A stretch of 64,000 nucleotides of DNA from NCBI GenBank assembly GCA_958453305.1, contig CAUDXH010000008.1, forward strand, positions 14,857-78,856, written 5' to 3'. This document shows positions 8,626 to 18,444 of this stretch, piece by piece. Numbering within the stretch: the stretch's first letter is position 1; each line of letters opens with the position of its first letter. The notes under the pieces were generated by a model. It saw only the letters and a program-made list of their open reading frames with translations. It was not told where the DNA came from and made no database searches. The DNA is from an uncultured Bacteroides sp. (GTDB taxonomy: Bacteria; Bacteroidota; Bacteroidia; Bacteroidales; Bacteroidaceae). A program made the position numbers and the translations under genes.

Positions 8626-9918
8626 ATGAAAAGCATCATCATTCTTATTGCAGTTTCTATATGGGGAATGCAGCTTAACGCACAACACTTAGTAGAGGTA
8701 GGGAAAGGATACAGCCGTACTTCGGTAAACACAACCATCTTCCGAAACAGTTCCTTAGTAACAGATGGAGTATTCCAATATATTTCTTATTATGACGCAG
8801 AAGGCTATCTCACATTAGGGAAAAGAAAACTGACCGACTCACAATGGACTCTACACCGCACACAATACAAGGGAAAAGTTACTGATGCACATAATGTCAT
8901 CAGTTTGGGAATAGACGGAAAAGGGTATCTGCACGTCGCCTTTGACCACCATGGGAATCAATTAAACTACTGTAAAAGTACAGCTCCGGGAGCCTTATCC
9001 TTAGGTGAAAAAACAGCTATGACTGGAAAAGAGGAAGACGATGTAACCTATCCGGAATTTTACCAACTTGCCGAAGGTAATCTTTTATTTGCCTACCGGA
9101 GCGGAGCATCCGGAAAAGGAAATCTCATCATGAACCGCTATGACGTGAATACAGGCACATGGGAACGAATCCATGACGTACTGATTGACGGAGAAGGTAA
9201 ACGAAACGCCTACTGGCAACTGTATGTCAACGAAGCCGGAGTGATTCATTTATCATGGGTATGGCGTGAAACATGGATGGTAGAAACTAACCATGACCTT
9301 TGCTATGCACGTTCAACTGATAACGGAAAAACGTGGCAAAAAAGCGATGGAACTCTTTATACGTTACCTATCAATCAGCAAAATGCAGAATATGCTTGCC
9401 GAATTCCTCAAAACAGTGAATTAATCAACCAAACTTCCATGACTGCCGACAGCTCAGGAAATCCATATATTGCAACTTATTGGCGTGAGCAGACTGACAG
9501 TGTCCCTCAGTATAGATTGGTATGGCACGACGGAAAACAATGGCATACCCGACAAATCTCCAACCGGACTCAGCCATTCACATTAAAAGGTGGAGGCACG
9601 AAAATGATTCCAATCTCCCGCCCGCGCATCATTGCTGATCAAGGTAAAGCTTGGGTATTTTTCCGCGATACAGAACGGGGAAGTAAAATTTCAATGGCTT
9701 ATACCGACAACTTAAACAATGGAAACTGGAATATAAAAGATATTACCGATTTTTCTGTCGGAGCCTGGGAACCTTCCTTTGATCTGACGCTATGGGAACA
9801 ACAACGAAGCATACATTTGTTTGTGCAAACCACCTATCAAGGCGATGGAGAGCAGACCGTATCGGCTCAGCCTACTCCGGTTTACGTTCTTGAAGTACAT
9901 CCTGATATAACCCATTAA
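8626..9918 (+). CDS. Secreted BNR-4 repeat protein
   Basis: A 430-residue protein with a signal peptide (KSIIILIAVSIWGMQLNAQ, cleavage near residue 20). The rest is a beta-propeller-like chain with features of the BNR-4 family: GYLHVAFDHHGNQLNYC, DVTYPEFYQL, IHLSWVWRET, and RPRIIADQGKAWVFFRD. Members are secreted sugar-active proteins, and some BNR-4 proteins are polysaccharide lyases. I cannot assign a substrate or confirm catalysis. There is no glycan-utilisation partner next to it: it lies between topB and tamL, convergent with the latter. An own promoter and a shared terminator (9947-9980) make it monocistronic. Confidence 0.8.
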   Translation: MKSIIILIAVSIWGMQLNAQHLVEVGKGYSRTSVNTTIFRNSSLVTDGVFQYISYYDAEGYLTLGKRKLTDSQWTLHRTQYKGKVTDAHNVISLGIDGKGYLHVAFDHHGNQLNYCKSTAPGALSLGEKTAMTGKEEDDVTYPEFYQLAEGNLLFAYRSGASGKGNLIMNRYDVNTGTWERIHDVLIDGEGKRNAYWQLYVNEAGVIHLSWVWRETWMVETNHDLCYARSTDNGKTWQKSDGTLYTLPINQQNAEYACRIPQNSELINQTSMTADSSGNPYIATYWREQTDSVPQYRLVWHDGKQWHTRQISNRTQPFTLKGGGTKMIPISRPRIIADQGKAWVFFRDTERGSKISMAYTDNLNNGNWNIKDITDFSVGAWEPSFDLTLWEQQRSIHLFVQTTYQGDGEQTVSAQPTPVYVLEVHPDITH

Positions 9919-9946
9919 CTTATTCCTGTTTCATCAGGACAGCCCG

Positions 9947-9980
9947 CCATTGGTCATCCTTTAGAAAGGATAACCAATGG
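9947..9980. terminator. Bidirectional terminator overlapping the tamL stop
   Basis: Bases 9947-9962 and 9965-9980 form a 16-bp stem with one mismatch (CCATTGGT paired with ACCAATGG, ATCCTTT with AAAGGAT). The stem contains the last codons and stop of tamL (9961-9963), so the terminator is partly coding. It would serve both convergent transcripts. Confidence 0.65.
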
Positions 9981-12297
9981 CGAAATGAATCCCCATTCCG
10001 TCTTTAAACTTCGGAATATTATAGTAACCCGATTTGCCGGTTTCATAAGGAACATGAAGAGCAACTCCCCAGTCTAAGCGCAACACCAAGAAAGAAAGGT
10101 CATAACGTATCCCTATTCCGGTGCCTAAAGCAATGCTGTCAAGAAATCCTCCAAGTGTAAACTCAGCTCCGGGACGTGCTTCGTCATGGCGCATCAGCCA
10201 TACATTTCCGGCATCCATAAAAGCAGCCCCATTCAAGTTTCCGCCCAAGAAATTAGACAACAAACGGAAACGGTACTCCAGATTGGCCTCCAGCTTTATA
10301 TCGCCTGTTTCATCTACGTATGAAAAACGAGAGTTCTCTGCCGGATGGAAGTTTCCCGGACCGATAGAACGGATAGTAAAAGCACGGATACTATTGGCTC
10401 CACCTACATAAAACTGCTCACTGTAAGGAGCAATTGTTTTATTTCCATAAGCCCAGATTACCCCTGCCATCAGGCGGGAAGCCAACTGATGACGCTCACT
10501 AAACTGATGCAACCAGCGCACCTCAGAAGTATATTTCAAGAACTGCGCAAAAGGAGTTCCCAACAGTTTTTTATCCTGCCGGCTAAACTTCTGTCCGAAT
10601 GCGGCATAAATCAGAGAAGTTACATTACCTGCCGAAGTAACCGAGTTCTCCCACCAAATACGGTTTTTCCTCTTCAAGTAACTGTTATCATAAGTCAGCG
10701 TATAAGAAAGCGACGGGATAAATTGATTATCGAGGCTTCGGAATAGCATCGGATTGGCAGTAGCTATCGAATCAAACCGAGCAGTACGGTGCTGAAGCGT
10801 ATTAAACGCCAGCTGAAGCGGAGTGACCGTATGCTTCATGCTGCGCGAAGGCTGAAAACTATACGATACGGTTCCCCCAAATGAAAGCATTTTAAAATAG
10901 CGTGCCCGGTTAATCTGCTCCACATAAAGTTTAAAGTTGGTTTCCGACGGAAAGCGGAAAGGGTCAATACGGTTGCGCACCCAAGGCAAAATAAGTCTCG
11001 GAAATTTCAAGGACAATGCAGCCCCCAATTCGTAGGAGTTCATGACCGAACTTTCACCATCCACCGTAGAGCTGGTCTGCCACTCATAAGAACCCTTCAG
11101 CTCTAAATTCAAGGTAGCTCCCATTCTTCTAAAGTTTTTACGGGAAAGATTAAATATAGCTCCCGGTCCGGTTTGTTTTGTACTCTTTGTTGTTACATTC
11201 AGTTCAAGTTCGCTGTCATAGGGTAAATCAAACATCGAATTGACACGAATATCAAGCGTATCCGACCCTTCACTGCGGGGCACATAGTTGAATTCACTGA
11301 ACTTGAAAACTCCCAAACGAGCTAACGCTTCCTGAGTATAATCCTGACGCAGCTGTGAATACATTTCTCCCGGACGATAAAGGAAACGCTTACGCAATAC
11401 CCCATACTTCAAACCAGGCTTCTTGCCAGAATAATACACCGTAAAGTTACGAGCCATTAACGAATCTGTAGGAGGCTCTCCGTTATGACCGGTCAGATAA
11501 ACCGATGTATTTCCTATATAATACGTACGGGAAGCTTCAGCAGGAATACTCTTCCGGGGAGTAATTTTCAAATTCACGTACCCGGGTCGAATCAACGTAT
11601 CGGCCAGAAAAGTAATAAACTCTGAACGATAATAAAAATATCCGTTATTACGGAATAGCTTTACCAGACGTTCACGCTCGTCGTTCAGTCTCGTTACATC
11701 AAAATGGTCTCCCGGACGGATAATGCGCTTGTCGTAAGCTGCGTGTATCAAGCTGTCAGCCCGCGGAGTAAACCCTTCGTAATAAATAGAGTCAAGCAAA
11801 TAGGCATGCCCCATATCTATAGCATACTGCAAGCGGGCTTTTTTAGGATGAGCCGTACTGTCTACCCGGTAAGTAACCTTCCCGTTAAAGAAACCATAAT
11901 CATGCAACAAATTGCTTGCCACTTTCACTCGGGTATCTGGATTGACTGTAGACAGATAAACCGGCGTAGATGCAAATTTCTTAAAAATCCACTTCCCTAC
12001 CCCTTTGTCATAACGCTGAAAATGGTTAAAAATCCACAGTCCCACCGGCACATGCCAGCGCATACTGGTACTTCCCAGTACTGCATTGTTGGGAGCCACC
12101 GCTATGGCAGCCTCAGCTTCTTCTAAAGCCTTCATTCCCATCGGAGTCACGTTTTTATTGGTAACTTCGGTTTTTCTCATTCCGATATACAGCACCTCGC
12201 CTTCAGCCAAATGCTTCGTTGTGGAACAGGAAGCCAGCACCCACACCCCCACACACCATGCTATAATCTTATTTAGAATTCGTTTCTTGCTCTGCAT
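9961..12297 (-). CDS. tamL: TamL: lipoprotein TamA/BamA-like barrel
   Basis: A 778-residue Omp85-family protein. I place the start at 12297 (MQSKKRILNK), inside the end of tamB, because it gives a clean lipoprotein signal: hydrophobic IIAWCVGVWVLASC with Cys near residue 25. POTRA-like repeats follow (about 30-380, for example RPGDHFDVTRLNDERERLVKLFRNNGYFYY), then a 16-strand-type barrel from about 400, ending in GMGIHFAIGYPF with a terminal Phe as expected for an outer-membrane protein. QFYVGGANSIRAFTIRSIGPG is the conserved VRGF-like loop-6 region. Bacteroidetes carry a lipidated TamA relative, TamL, paired with TamB; the operon here fits exactly. It is inferred to help outer-membrane protein insertion or lipid transport together with TamB. 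Confidence 0.88.
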   Translation of the reverse strand: MQSKKRILNKIIAWCVGVWVLASCSTTKHLAEGEVLYIGMRKTEVTNKNVTPMGMKALEEAEAAIAVAPNNAVLGSTSMRWHVPVGLWIFNHFQRYDKGVGKWIFKKFASTPVYLSTVNPDTRVKVASNLLHDYGFFNGKVTYRVDSTAHPKKARLQYAIDMGHAYLLDSIYYEGFTPRADSLIHAAYDKRIIRPGDHFDVTRLNDERERLVKLFRNNGYFYYRSEFITFLADTLIRPGYVNLKITPRKSIPAEASRTYYIGNTSVYLTGHNGEPPTDSLMARNFTVYYSGKKPGLKYGVLRKRFLYRPGEMYSQLRQDYTQEALARLGVFKFSEFNYVPRSEGSDTLDIRVNSMFDLPYDSELELNVTTKSTKQTGPGAIFNLSRKNFRRMGATLNLELKGSYEWQTSSTVDGESSVMNSYELGAALSLKFPRLILPWVRNRIDPFRFPSETNFKLYVEQINRARYFKMLSFGGTVSYSFQPSRSMKHTVTPLQLAFNTLQHRTARFDSIATANPMLFRSLDNQFIPSLSYTLTYDNSYLKRKNRIWWENSVTSAGNVTSLIYAAFGQKFSRQDKKLLGTPFAQFLKYTSEVRWLHQFSERHQLASRLMAGVIWAYGNKTIAPYSEQFYVGGANSIRAFTIRSIGPGNFHPAENSRFSYVDETGDIKLEANLEYRFRLLSNFLGGNLNGAAFMDAGNVWLMRHDEARPGAEFTLGGFLDSIALGTGIGIRYDLSFLVLRLDWGVALHVPYETGKSGYYNIPKFKDGMGIHFAIGYPF

Positions 12298-15200
12298 TTT
12301 CAACAGTTCCTTTCTTCCTTTTCTTAAAGATAAACAGTTCACTTAACTTGCTGATTTTTTTCCGGAGCACGATACCCGCTCCCGTTTCAATCACCTCTCC
12401 GTCAAGAATACTTTCATAATTTTTGTCATGGAACACCTTGATGTAACGAGTTCCGCTATTATCTAACCGGTATTCCACCGAAACATTGTCAATAAAAGAC
12501 TCGTCTTGCTGAGTAGCTGTATTCCCGGTTGAAATCTTTCCACCAATGACTATCCGGAAACGGTTGTTCCAGAAGCGTTTGGCAAACTGAAAATTATAAT
12601 CCGTACGAGTAGAACCATCTTCACCCTGCTCGGTCTGTTCCATGCCAAAGTTCACATCAATGGTTTTCAGCGCACTGCCAGCCACTTTATTAATTTCACT
12701 CTGCAGGAACGAGTTAAGCACACTGTTTGCAGAGAGTCCTCCTCCACCGCTTCCTCCTCCTTCAGGCATATATATTCCTGTAACCAGCATGGTTACAGCC
12801 ATTTTATTTTTCTGCTCTGCCGACATGCCTGCCAATTCATTCTGTACTCCTCCGTCATCGGGAGCCTCCAAAGTAAAGGTAAATCCCAAGTTCTCAAGAC
12901 GATTTGTAATATTCACTCCAACATCGAAGTTAACCGTACGCGAACTCTTATCCTGCTGAGCCACTGAAGCACGCACACGCTCAGAAGCCTGAATATTCAG
13001 GTTTGGATTCATGATATTACCAGTCCATTCAATATAACTTCCGTTTTCAATGTGGAAGGTTTTCAAAGGAATCACCGGCATTTCATACTTCATCTCTCCG
13101 CTCATCAGAGAATAGCGTCCGTTTAACAACATACTTCCTTCAGGGGTATATTGAAAAGACAAGTCGCCTCCTCCTTCAAAGCGCATGTAATTTGTACCCT
13201 CCTCATCCATTTCAACCCGACACTGCACTGCCTCATCAATATGCAAGGTCATCATCAGATTCATTCCTCCTAATGACATCGTAGGAATAGACCGTTTCGG
13301 TACTTCGGTTGTATCGCGGAAGTTCACAAAAGTTACAGTTTCACCCAACCGGTCTTCAACAGTCAAAGGCGACTCTTGCATAATATAAGTAAAGTCACTT
13401 GTTCCCAAGATATTGGCATTGCCACGCACATTTAAAGACTCTATCTCTCCTTTGATGACGGAATTCAAGTCTACATAAAGTTTACCGTAAACCATTGATT
13501 CTTTCGTCCGTTTGGCATTAAGCACCTCAAAATTATTGGCATGCATCCGCAGGTCAAGCTTCATTTTCGCCAAATCGACCATATCTACATCACCATCAAT
13601 CGTAAACGGAGTCTTTCCTTTGGTGAAAATCTTAAACTTGTCAAAGTGCAAGCGACTATCCACCATGCGCACCGGACGATTATCAAAACGCAAATCCAAG
13701 GAGGCTTGCGGCACCTGTACATTAACACTATCTAAATTGATCCGCCCGTTCATAAGCGGCTTATCTGCTGCTCCTTTAACTGACATGGTTCCATCTAAGT
13801 CGCCGGATAAAAGAGCCATCCGGTCAGGAATAAAAGCATTTGCCACTTCAAGCGGGAAATGGTTCAGTGCCATTTTTGCAGAAAGAGTCCCAGATGAGCC
13901 TTCCAACTGAGCGGGGAAATAAGACCCGTTCCAACTCATGATTTCCTTGCTGTTACGCATCACAAATCCGTCAATACGCTGTTCTCCTGTTTTTTCCGGC
14001 AAATAAACCGCACTTAAAGACCAGTCACCCAGGGTTTGTTTATTATAAGCAAAGCAGTTCACCATTACGTCAGCCGAAACCTGAACCTGATCTTCCGACT
14101 GAATATAATGGGTTTCAGCATTAATAATACCAGCCACATCGGGCATATAAGGAACAATGCGGCGAAACTCGGCTATATCAATACGGTTTAGCGACAGGGT
14201 AAGATCTTGCTGCACGGTAGAATCGGGGGTGGAATACAAACCAATTCCCGTATGCTGTTCATCGAATATGCTTAAGTCGGCCCATATACGTCCTTTATCA
14301 CTCAGATAGATATAATTTCCCGGATTGACCCGGAATTTACGATATACCAGCGTGGGCTCGTTAGGCGAAATCTGCAGGCTGATTCCGTGTTTCTGCAAAG
14401 CTGCAAGAAACCCGATGCGTGCTCCACATTCTTTCTTCCCGTTCAGATATTCTATCATCACATTGGCAGAAGTAGAATCAATGGCACCGTTTAATGAAAC
14501 ATCAAAGGCTTCTTGGAAAGGTTTGTTTCCGGCTATAATGCCACTCTTGAAGACCTGCCGTAAGGCTTCTTGTGTGGTTTGAAAATAAATGCTATCCAGT
14601 TCAAGGCTATCGGTACGCAAATTATTCAAGTAAGCCGACCCGTTTAATCCGTTTTCGGGCGACGTTTCCATCTTCACAAACATACGGTTATAGCTTACAC
14701 GATTAGCTGCCATCATATTCGCCAGTGGATTATCTTTCCCGGAAAACACATAAAAGGTGGTAACGGGAAGAAGTTCACGCAAGGCAGGTTGGTTTATCTG
14801 CCGGGCGGTCCACTGTTCAGAAGCCTTAGACAGGAGTTTCTCTATTTGTGCCGAAAGATGCTCCGGTCCCCCCTTTGCCCGAAAGAGGAAAACCAGATCA
14901 CCGGCATTGGCAAAACTCCGGATTGAATCATTCGCAGTATTCAGTCCGAAGTGGATATCTTTTGCCTTAAATGTTTTTTCGGCTGTTATCAGCCGGATTT
15001 CTCTGACAGAAGCCTTCAGTGCGTGGCTGTTTTTCATGTCTGAATGAAAGTGTACATCTATCCTCTCGGCAGTCTTAAAAGGCTTGCTTACCAGATTCAT
15101 CCCGTAAAGATCCATCCAGTTTACATTTACATTTAAATCGGCCTCGATACGCTTGGGATGCAGTTCAGCCTGAATGATGGAGGATACATCCATCACATTA

Positions 15201-16879
15201 TCTTTAATTCCCAATTCTACTTTAGCTGCGGCATTTTTCAATGAGGCTGTAAGGTTAGCACCCGACAACACTTTACTTCCATACTCTAAATGAGCGATTC
15301 CTCCCGATGCCTCCAGCCTTGTATGCGAATCAAAAAAGTCAAGTCCTTCCCCTTCGGCGTTAAGCGAAGCCGAAAGCATATACAATGAATCGGAAGGCAT
15401 AAAGGCATTTAAATTCAAAGCATCCACTTTCAGGTCGGCTTGATACCTGTCTCCATTGAGGTTATATCCCGCCAGAAGAGCAACCTTGCCTGAATCTTGC
15501 TTCAAGAGCACGTCGGCCTTCAATTCACTTCCTTCCAGCCCGAATTTCCCCTCCAAGCCAGTTCCGGAAGGGATTACAACCCCTTCTGTAAGTTTACTCA
15601 AGAAGCGCATATCTTGCACTTGAGCCGAAAGATTGATATGTCCTTTTCGTGAGATACTGTCGAGCACATCCGTCAGATTTCCATCAGCTCTCATCTCAAA
15701 GCTTCCGGGAACAGTTACATTAAACCCTGTAAACTGTAGTTGATTTAAACTTCCGTCAATGCCAGCCTGGATACGGAGAGGGGCGGAAGGGAAGCTTCTC
15801 ACAAACTCTTCCGGCATGTGAGGGATGATTTTAAACAAATCAGGCTTACCTATTTCTGCCATTAACCGTCCTCTCAGGCCACCGTTTCCATTGGCCGATG
15901 TCAGACTCCAGTCGGCATCTGCCTCAAACGTAAGATAAGAATCGGGAGTACGGATTTCCAGTGAAGGCACCCGAATGGTCTTCTCGTCGGTCACCAGCCT
16001 TCCTTCTGTTGATACGATTTCCAGCCCCGAACGTTCTTTAAGCCCAAATTCACGGATATGTGCCCGGATATGATTTCCCCGATAATAAATAGAATCAATC
16101 CCGATATTAATGTTGCTGAACGCCAAATGCGAAGGATCAAGTCCTCCCTCTTCATCCAAAGGAGTATTACCCATATTCACTGCTGCTGCTCCCCGCTTGA
16201 TTCTGAAACGCCCAAAAGTATAGGCCGACTGATGTAAGTCAATGAAGCCATTGCGCAAAGAAGCCTCACCAAGTGCCACGCGGAAATCCATCGTATCGAG
16301 CGGCATATCCATCGCAAACGAGACATTGCTTAAATCGGCACGTTGCAGTTTAATCTTCCAGAAAGTAGGCTCCGAAGCTACTGTATCGGCAGCCGTAGTA
16401 TCTGCTAAAGAAAGAAACAAATGTGTATCTTTTAACTGAAGGTCATTCACCATAGCTGTTTCAGGAGACAGGGCTACTCCGTGAGAGCGGAGAAACAACT
16501 CACCTAAATCGCCTTTCAGCCTCATGCCTTCAATCAGCCCGGCCGTATTTACCGATGCCTGCTGAAGACGTACCCCATCGATTTCTACCTGCTGCTTCAG
16601 CAGAGGCAAAAACTGAACTTTCACGGTGAGCTGACGGACATCGAGAATGGTATCGGGATGATCAACCACCAAAGCATCATACACCACCAAATCAAGCGGG
16701 AAGCCCAACGAGAGCCGCCCGATACGTATATCCATGCCCGTGGCCTGCGAAGCATAACGGGTGGTCTGCCCTACCAGAAAATTCTGGACGGGAGGAATAT
16801 ATATCAAAATACAGACCATAATAAAAAGAAGTATAGGAGAGATAAAAAAACCTATTCCCCACTTGATATATCTTTTCAT
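12269..16879 (-). CDS. tamB: TamB, translocation and assembly module protein
   Basis: A 1536-residue AsmA/TamB-like protein. An N-terminal membrane anchor (WGIGFFISPILLFIMVCILIY, residues 7-27) is followed by a very long beta-rich periplasmic chain with many short LDLR-, VNVNW- and LNLNAF-like strands. The C-terminal TamB domain (formerly DUF490) spans roughly residues 1100-1480, with INLDSVNVQVPQASLDLRFDN-like strands and the Gly-rich MPEGGGSGGGGLSANSVLNSFL stretch typical of the domain end. It is thought to form a hydrophobic groove bridging the envelope for phospholipid or barrel-protein traffic. It is translated just ahead of tamL, with a 29-bp overlap that suggests translational coupling. 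Confidence 0.92.
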   Translation of the reverse strand: MKRYIKWGIGFFISPILLFIMVCILIYIPPVQNFLVGQTTRYASQATGMDIRIGRLSLGFPLDLVVYDALVVDHPDTILDVRQLTVKVQFLPLLKQQVEIDGVRLQQASVNTAGLIEGMRLKGDLGELFLRSHGVALSPETAMVNDLQLKDTHLFLSLADTTAADTVASEPTFWKIKLQRADLSNVSFAMDMPLDTMDFRVALGEASLRNGFIDLHQSAYTFGRFRIKRGAAAVNMGNTPLDEEGGLDPSHLAFSNINIGIDSIYYRGNHIRAHIREFGLKERSGLEIVSTEGRLVTDEKTIRVPSLEIRTPDSYLTFEADADWSLTSANGNGGLRGRLMAEIGKPDLFKIIPHMPEEFVRSFPSAPLRIQAGIDGSLNQLQFTGFNVTVPGSFEMRADGNLTDVLDSISRKGHINLSAQVQDMRFLSKLTEGVVIPSGTGLEGKFGLEGSELKADVLLKQDSGKVALLAGYNLNGDRYQADLKVDALNLNAFMPSDSLYMLSASLNAEGEGLDFFDSHTRLEASGGIAHLEYGSKVLSGANLTASLKNAAAKVELGIKDNVMDVSSIIQAELHPKRIEADLNVNVNWMDLYGMNLVSKPFKTAERIDVHFHSDMKNSHALKASVREIRLITAEKTFKAKDIHFGLNTANDSIRSFANAGDLVFLFRAKGGPEHLSAQIEKLLSKASEQWTARQINQPALRELLPVTTFYVFSGKDNPLANMMAANRVSYNRMFVKMETSPENGLNGSAYLNNLRTDSLELDSIYFQTTQEALRQVFKSGIIAGNKPFQEAFDVSLNGAIDSTSANVMIEYLNGKKECGARIGFLAALQKHGISLQISPNEPTLVYRKFRVNPGNYIYLSDKGRIWADLSIFDEQHTGIGLYSTPDSTVQQDLTLSLNRIDIAEFRRIVPYMPDVAGIINAETHYIQSEDQVQVSADVMVNCFAYNKQTLGDWSLSAVYLPEKTGEQRIDGFVMRNSKEIMSWNGSYFPAQLEGSSGTLSAKMALNHFPLEVANAFIPDRMALLSGDLDGTMSVKGAADKPLMNGRINLDSVNVQVPQASLDLRFDNRPVRMVDSRLHFDKFKIFTKGKTPFTIDGDVDMVDLAKMKLDLRMHANNFEVLNAKRTKESMVYGKLYVDLNSVIKGEIESLNVRGNANILGTSDFTYIMQESPLTVEDRLGETVTFVNFRDTTEVPKRSIPTMSLGGMNLMMTLHIDEAVQCRVEMDEEGTNYMRFEGGGDLSFQYTPEGSMLLNGRYSLMSGEMKYEMPVIPLKTFHIENGSYIEWTGNIMNPNLNIQASERVRASVAQQDKSSRTVNFDVGVNITNRLENLGFTFTLEAPDDGGVQNELAGMSAEQKNKMAVTMLVTGIYMPEGGGSGGGGLSANSVLNSFLQSEINKVAGSALKTIDVNFGMEQTEQGEDGSTRTDYNFQFAKRFWNNRFRIVIGGKISTGNTATQQDESFIDNVSVEYRLDNSGTRYIKVFHDKNYESILDGEVIETGAGIVLRKKISKLSELFIFKKRKKGTVENAEQETNSK

Positions 16880-16983
16880 GAACTTTGCTTCATTTTTTGT
16901 TATTATTGCAAATATAGGGAAAAAATAAGCAACCGAAGGCAGATTTTGTTAGCTAAGTCTGCCATTAGCTCCATATTATTTCC

Positions 16984-16991
16984 TACCTTTG
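16984..16991 (+). promoter_or_regulatory. -7 box of the nucleotidyltransferase gene
   Basis: TACCTTTG matches TAnnTTTG exactly, 27 bp before the ATG at 17019. Confidence 0.6.
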
Positions 16992-17018
16992 TGGCAGTTA
17001 CTAACTTTTAATATACTT

Positions 17019-17924
17019 ATGAAACCAACATTATTTGTATTGGCAGCTGGTATGGGAAGCCGCTATGGGGGCTTGAAGCAGCTTGACGGACTGGGTCCAA
17101 ACGGTGAAACTATTATGGATTATTCTATCTTCGATGCAATTCGCGGAGGATTCGGAAAAATTGTATTTGTTATCCGTAAAGATTTTGAAAAAGATTTCCG
17201 TGAAAAAATCATCAGCAAATATGAAAACCACATTCCCGTAGAAGTAGTATTCCAAGATATACACGATTTGCCTGCAGGCTTTACCTGCCCTGAAGAACGC
17301 GTTAAGCCTTGGGGAACAAACCATGCCGTATTAATGGGTAAAGACGTTATCAAAGAACCGTTTGCAGTGATCAACGCCGATGACTTCTACGGACGCGACA
17401 GCTTTGCCGTAATCGGAAAATATCTGTCAGAATTGCCTGAAGGAAAGAAGAACGATTACTGTATGGTAGGTTTCCGCGTTGGAAATACATTATCTGAAAG
17501 CGGAACAGTGGCACGCGGTATCTGCTCTACCAACGAAGAAGGTCACCTCACTACCGTTGTTGAACGTACCGAAATTATGCGTGTAAACGGTCCGGTATGC
17601 TATAAAGATGAAAACGGAGAATGGGTAGCCGTTGAAGACAACACTCCTGTTTCAATGAATATGTGGGGATTCACTCCCGATTATTTCAACTATTCAGAAG
17701 ACTATTTCGTAGAATTCTTGAAAGCAAATCTGAGCAACATCAAAGCTGAATACTTCATCCCGTTAATGGTTAACAAACTGATTAACGAAGGTACTGCTAC
17801 CGTTAAGGTACTTGATACAACTTCTAAATGGTTTGGCGTGACTTATGCTGCCGACAGACAAAGCGTGGTCGACAAGATCCAGGCTCTGGTTGACGCAGGC
17901 GAATATCCTGCCAAGCTGTTCTAA
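17019..17924 (+). CDS. Sugar-phosphate nucleotidyltransferase family protein
   Basis: A 301-residue protein with the Rossmann-like NTP-transferase fold. The nucleotide loop is LAAGMGSRYGGLKQ (residues 7-20), with a following DGLGPNGETIMDYSI; the metal-binding motif is INADDFYG (near residue 120). It starts at the ATG at 17019, which follows a -7 box; the frame continues upstream without a better start. The product would join an NTP with a sugar phosphate to give an NDP-sugar, but the substrate is not shown by the sequence and no sugar pathway gene is adjacent. It is intact, monocistronic, and ends in the hairpin at 18003-18040. A choline- or mannose-type specificity cannot be excluded. Confidence 0.85.
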   Translation: MKPTLFVLAAGMGSRYGGLKQLDGLGPNGETIMDYSIFDAIRGGFGKIVFVIRKDFEKDFREKIISKYENHIPVEVVFQDIHDLPAGFTCPEERVKPWGTNHAVLMGKDVIKEPFAVINADDFYGRDSFAVIGKYLSELPEGKKNDYCMVGFRVGNTLSESGTVARGICSTNEEGHLTTVVERTEIMRVNGPVCYKDENGEWVAVEDNTPVSMNMWGFTPDYFNYSEDYFVEFLKANLSNIKAEYFIPLMVNKLINEGTATVKVLDTTSKWFGVTYAADRQSVVDKIQALVDAGEYPAKLF

Positions 17925-17979
17925 ACAGAGATTCTCTCATCAAGGCTATATGGTTCCGATTTGCCACAGCCAACTCGGA

Positions 17980-17992
17980 AAAACGCCTTGAC
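17980..17992 (+). repeat. Copy of the AACGCC intergenic repeat
   Basis: AAACGCCTTGACG here is, on the opposite strand, CGTCAAGGCGTTT, differing by one base from the CATCAAGGCGTTT core repeated at 3712-3750. It directly precedes the terminator at 18003. Confidence 0.55.
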
Positions 17993-18002
17993 GATTCATA
18001 CA

Positions 18003-18040
18003 AAATGCCTAGACGTTCTAAACGAAACGCCTAGGCATTT
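18003..18040 (+). terminator. Terminator of the nucleotidyltransferase gene
   Basis: AAATGCCTAG (18003-18012) pairs perfectly with CTAGGCATTT (18031-18040), followed by TTATTTT. The loop again contains the repeat words GACGTT and GAAACGC. Confidence 0.7.
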
Positions 18041-18444
18041 TTATTTTCCTTTCTTTCGGTTCCGGCAAGCTGTACTTACGACGAATCCCGGTCATTACTA
18101 ACGGCAAGGCTTGGTCGTTACTACGACTCTTCTCTGTTATTATTAATCATTCATTTACTTGTTTCCTCTCTTGAAATTGTTTTTTACGAAAACTGCCTGC
18201 AGCCCTATACGTTTTCAAGGTTAACAAACTTGTAAACAAGAATTTAAGGCACACAGGACGCAGTGTAGGACGGTGTAGGGCGCACCGCTATCTACATGCC
18301 TACACGCCTTATTTCAATCTTGATGACAAAAAAGCAGCCCTATCTTCTCTTTTCATGAGCCGGCAGACATCGCTTTGCGGTTCAACTTCCATACAATGAA
18401 TATAGAAATACGCTTGAGGACTTAAGATTCCTTTCAAACAAAAA

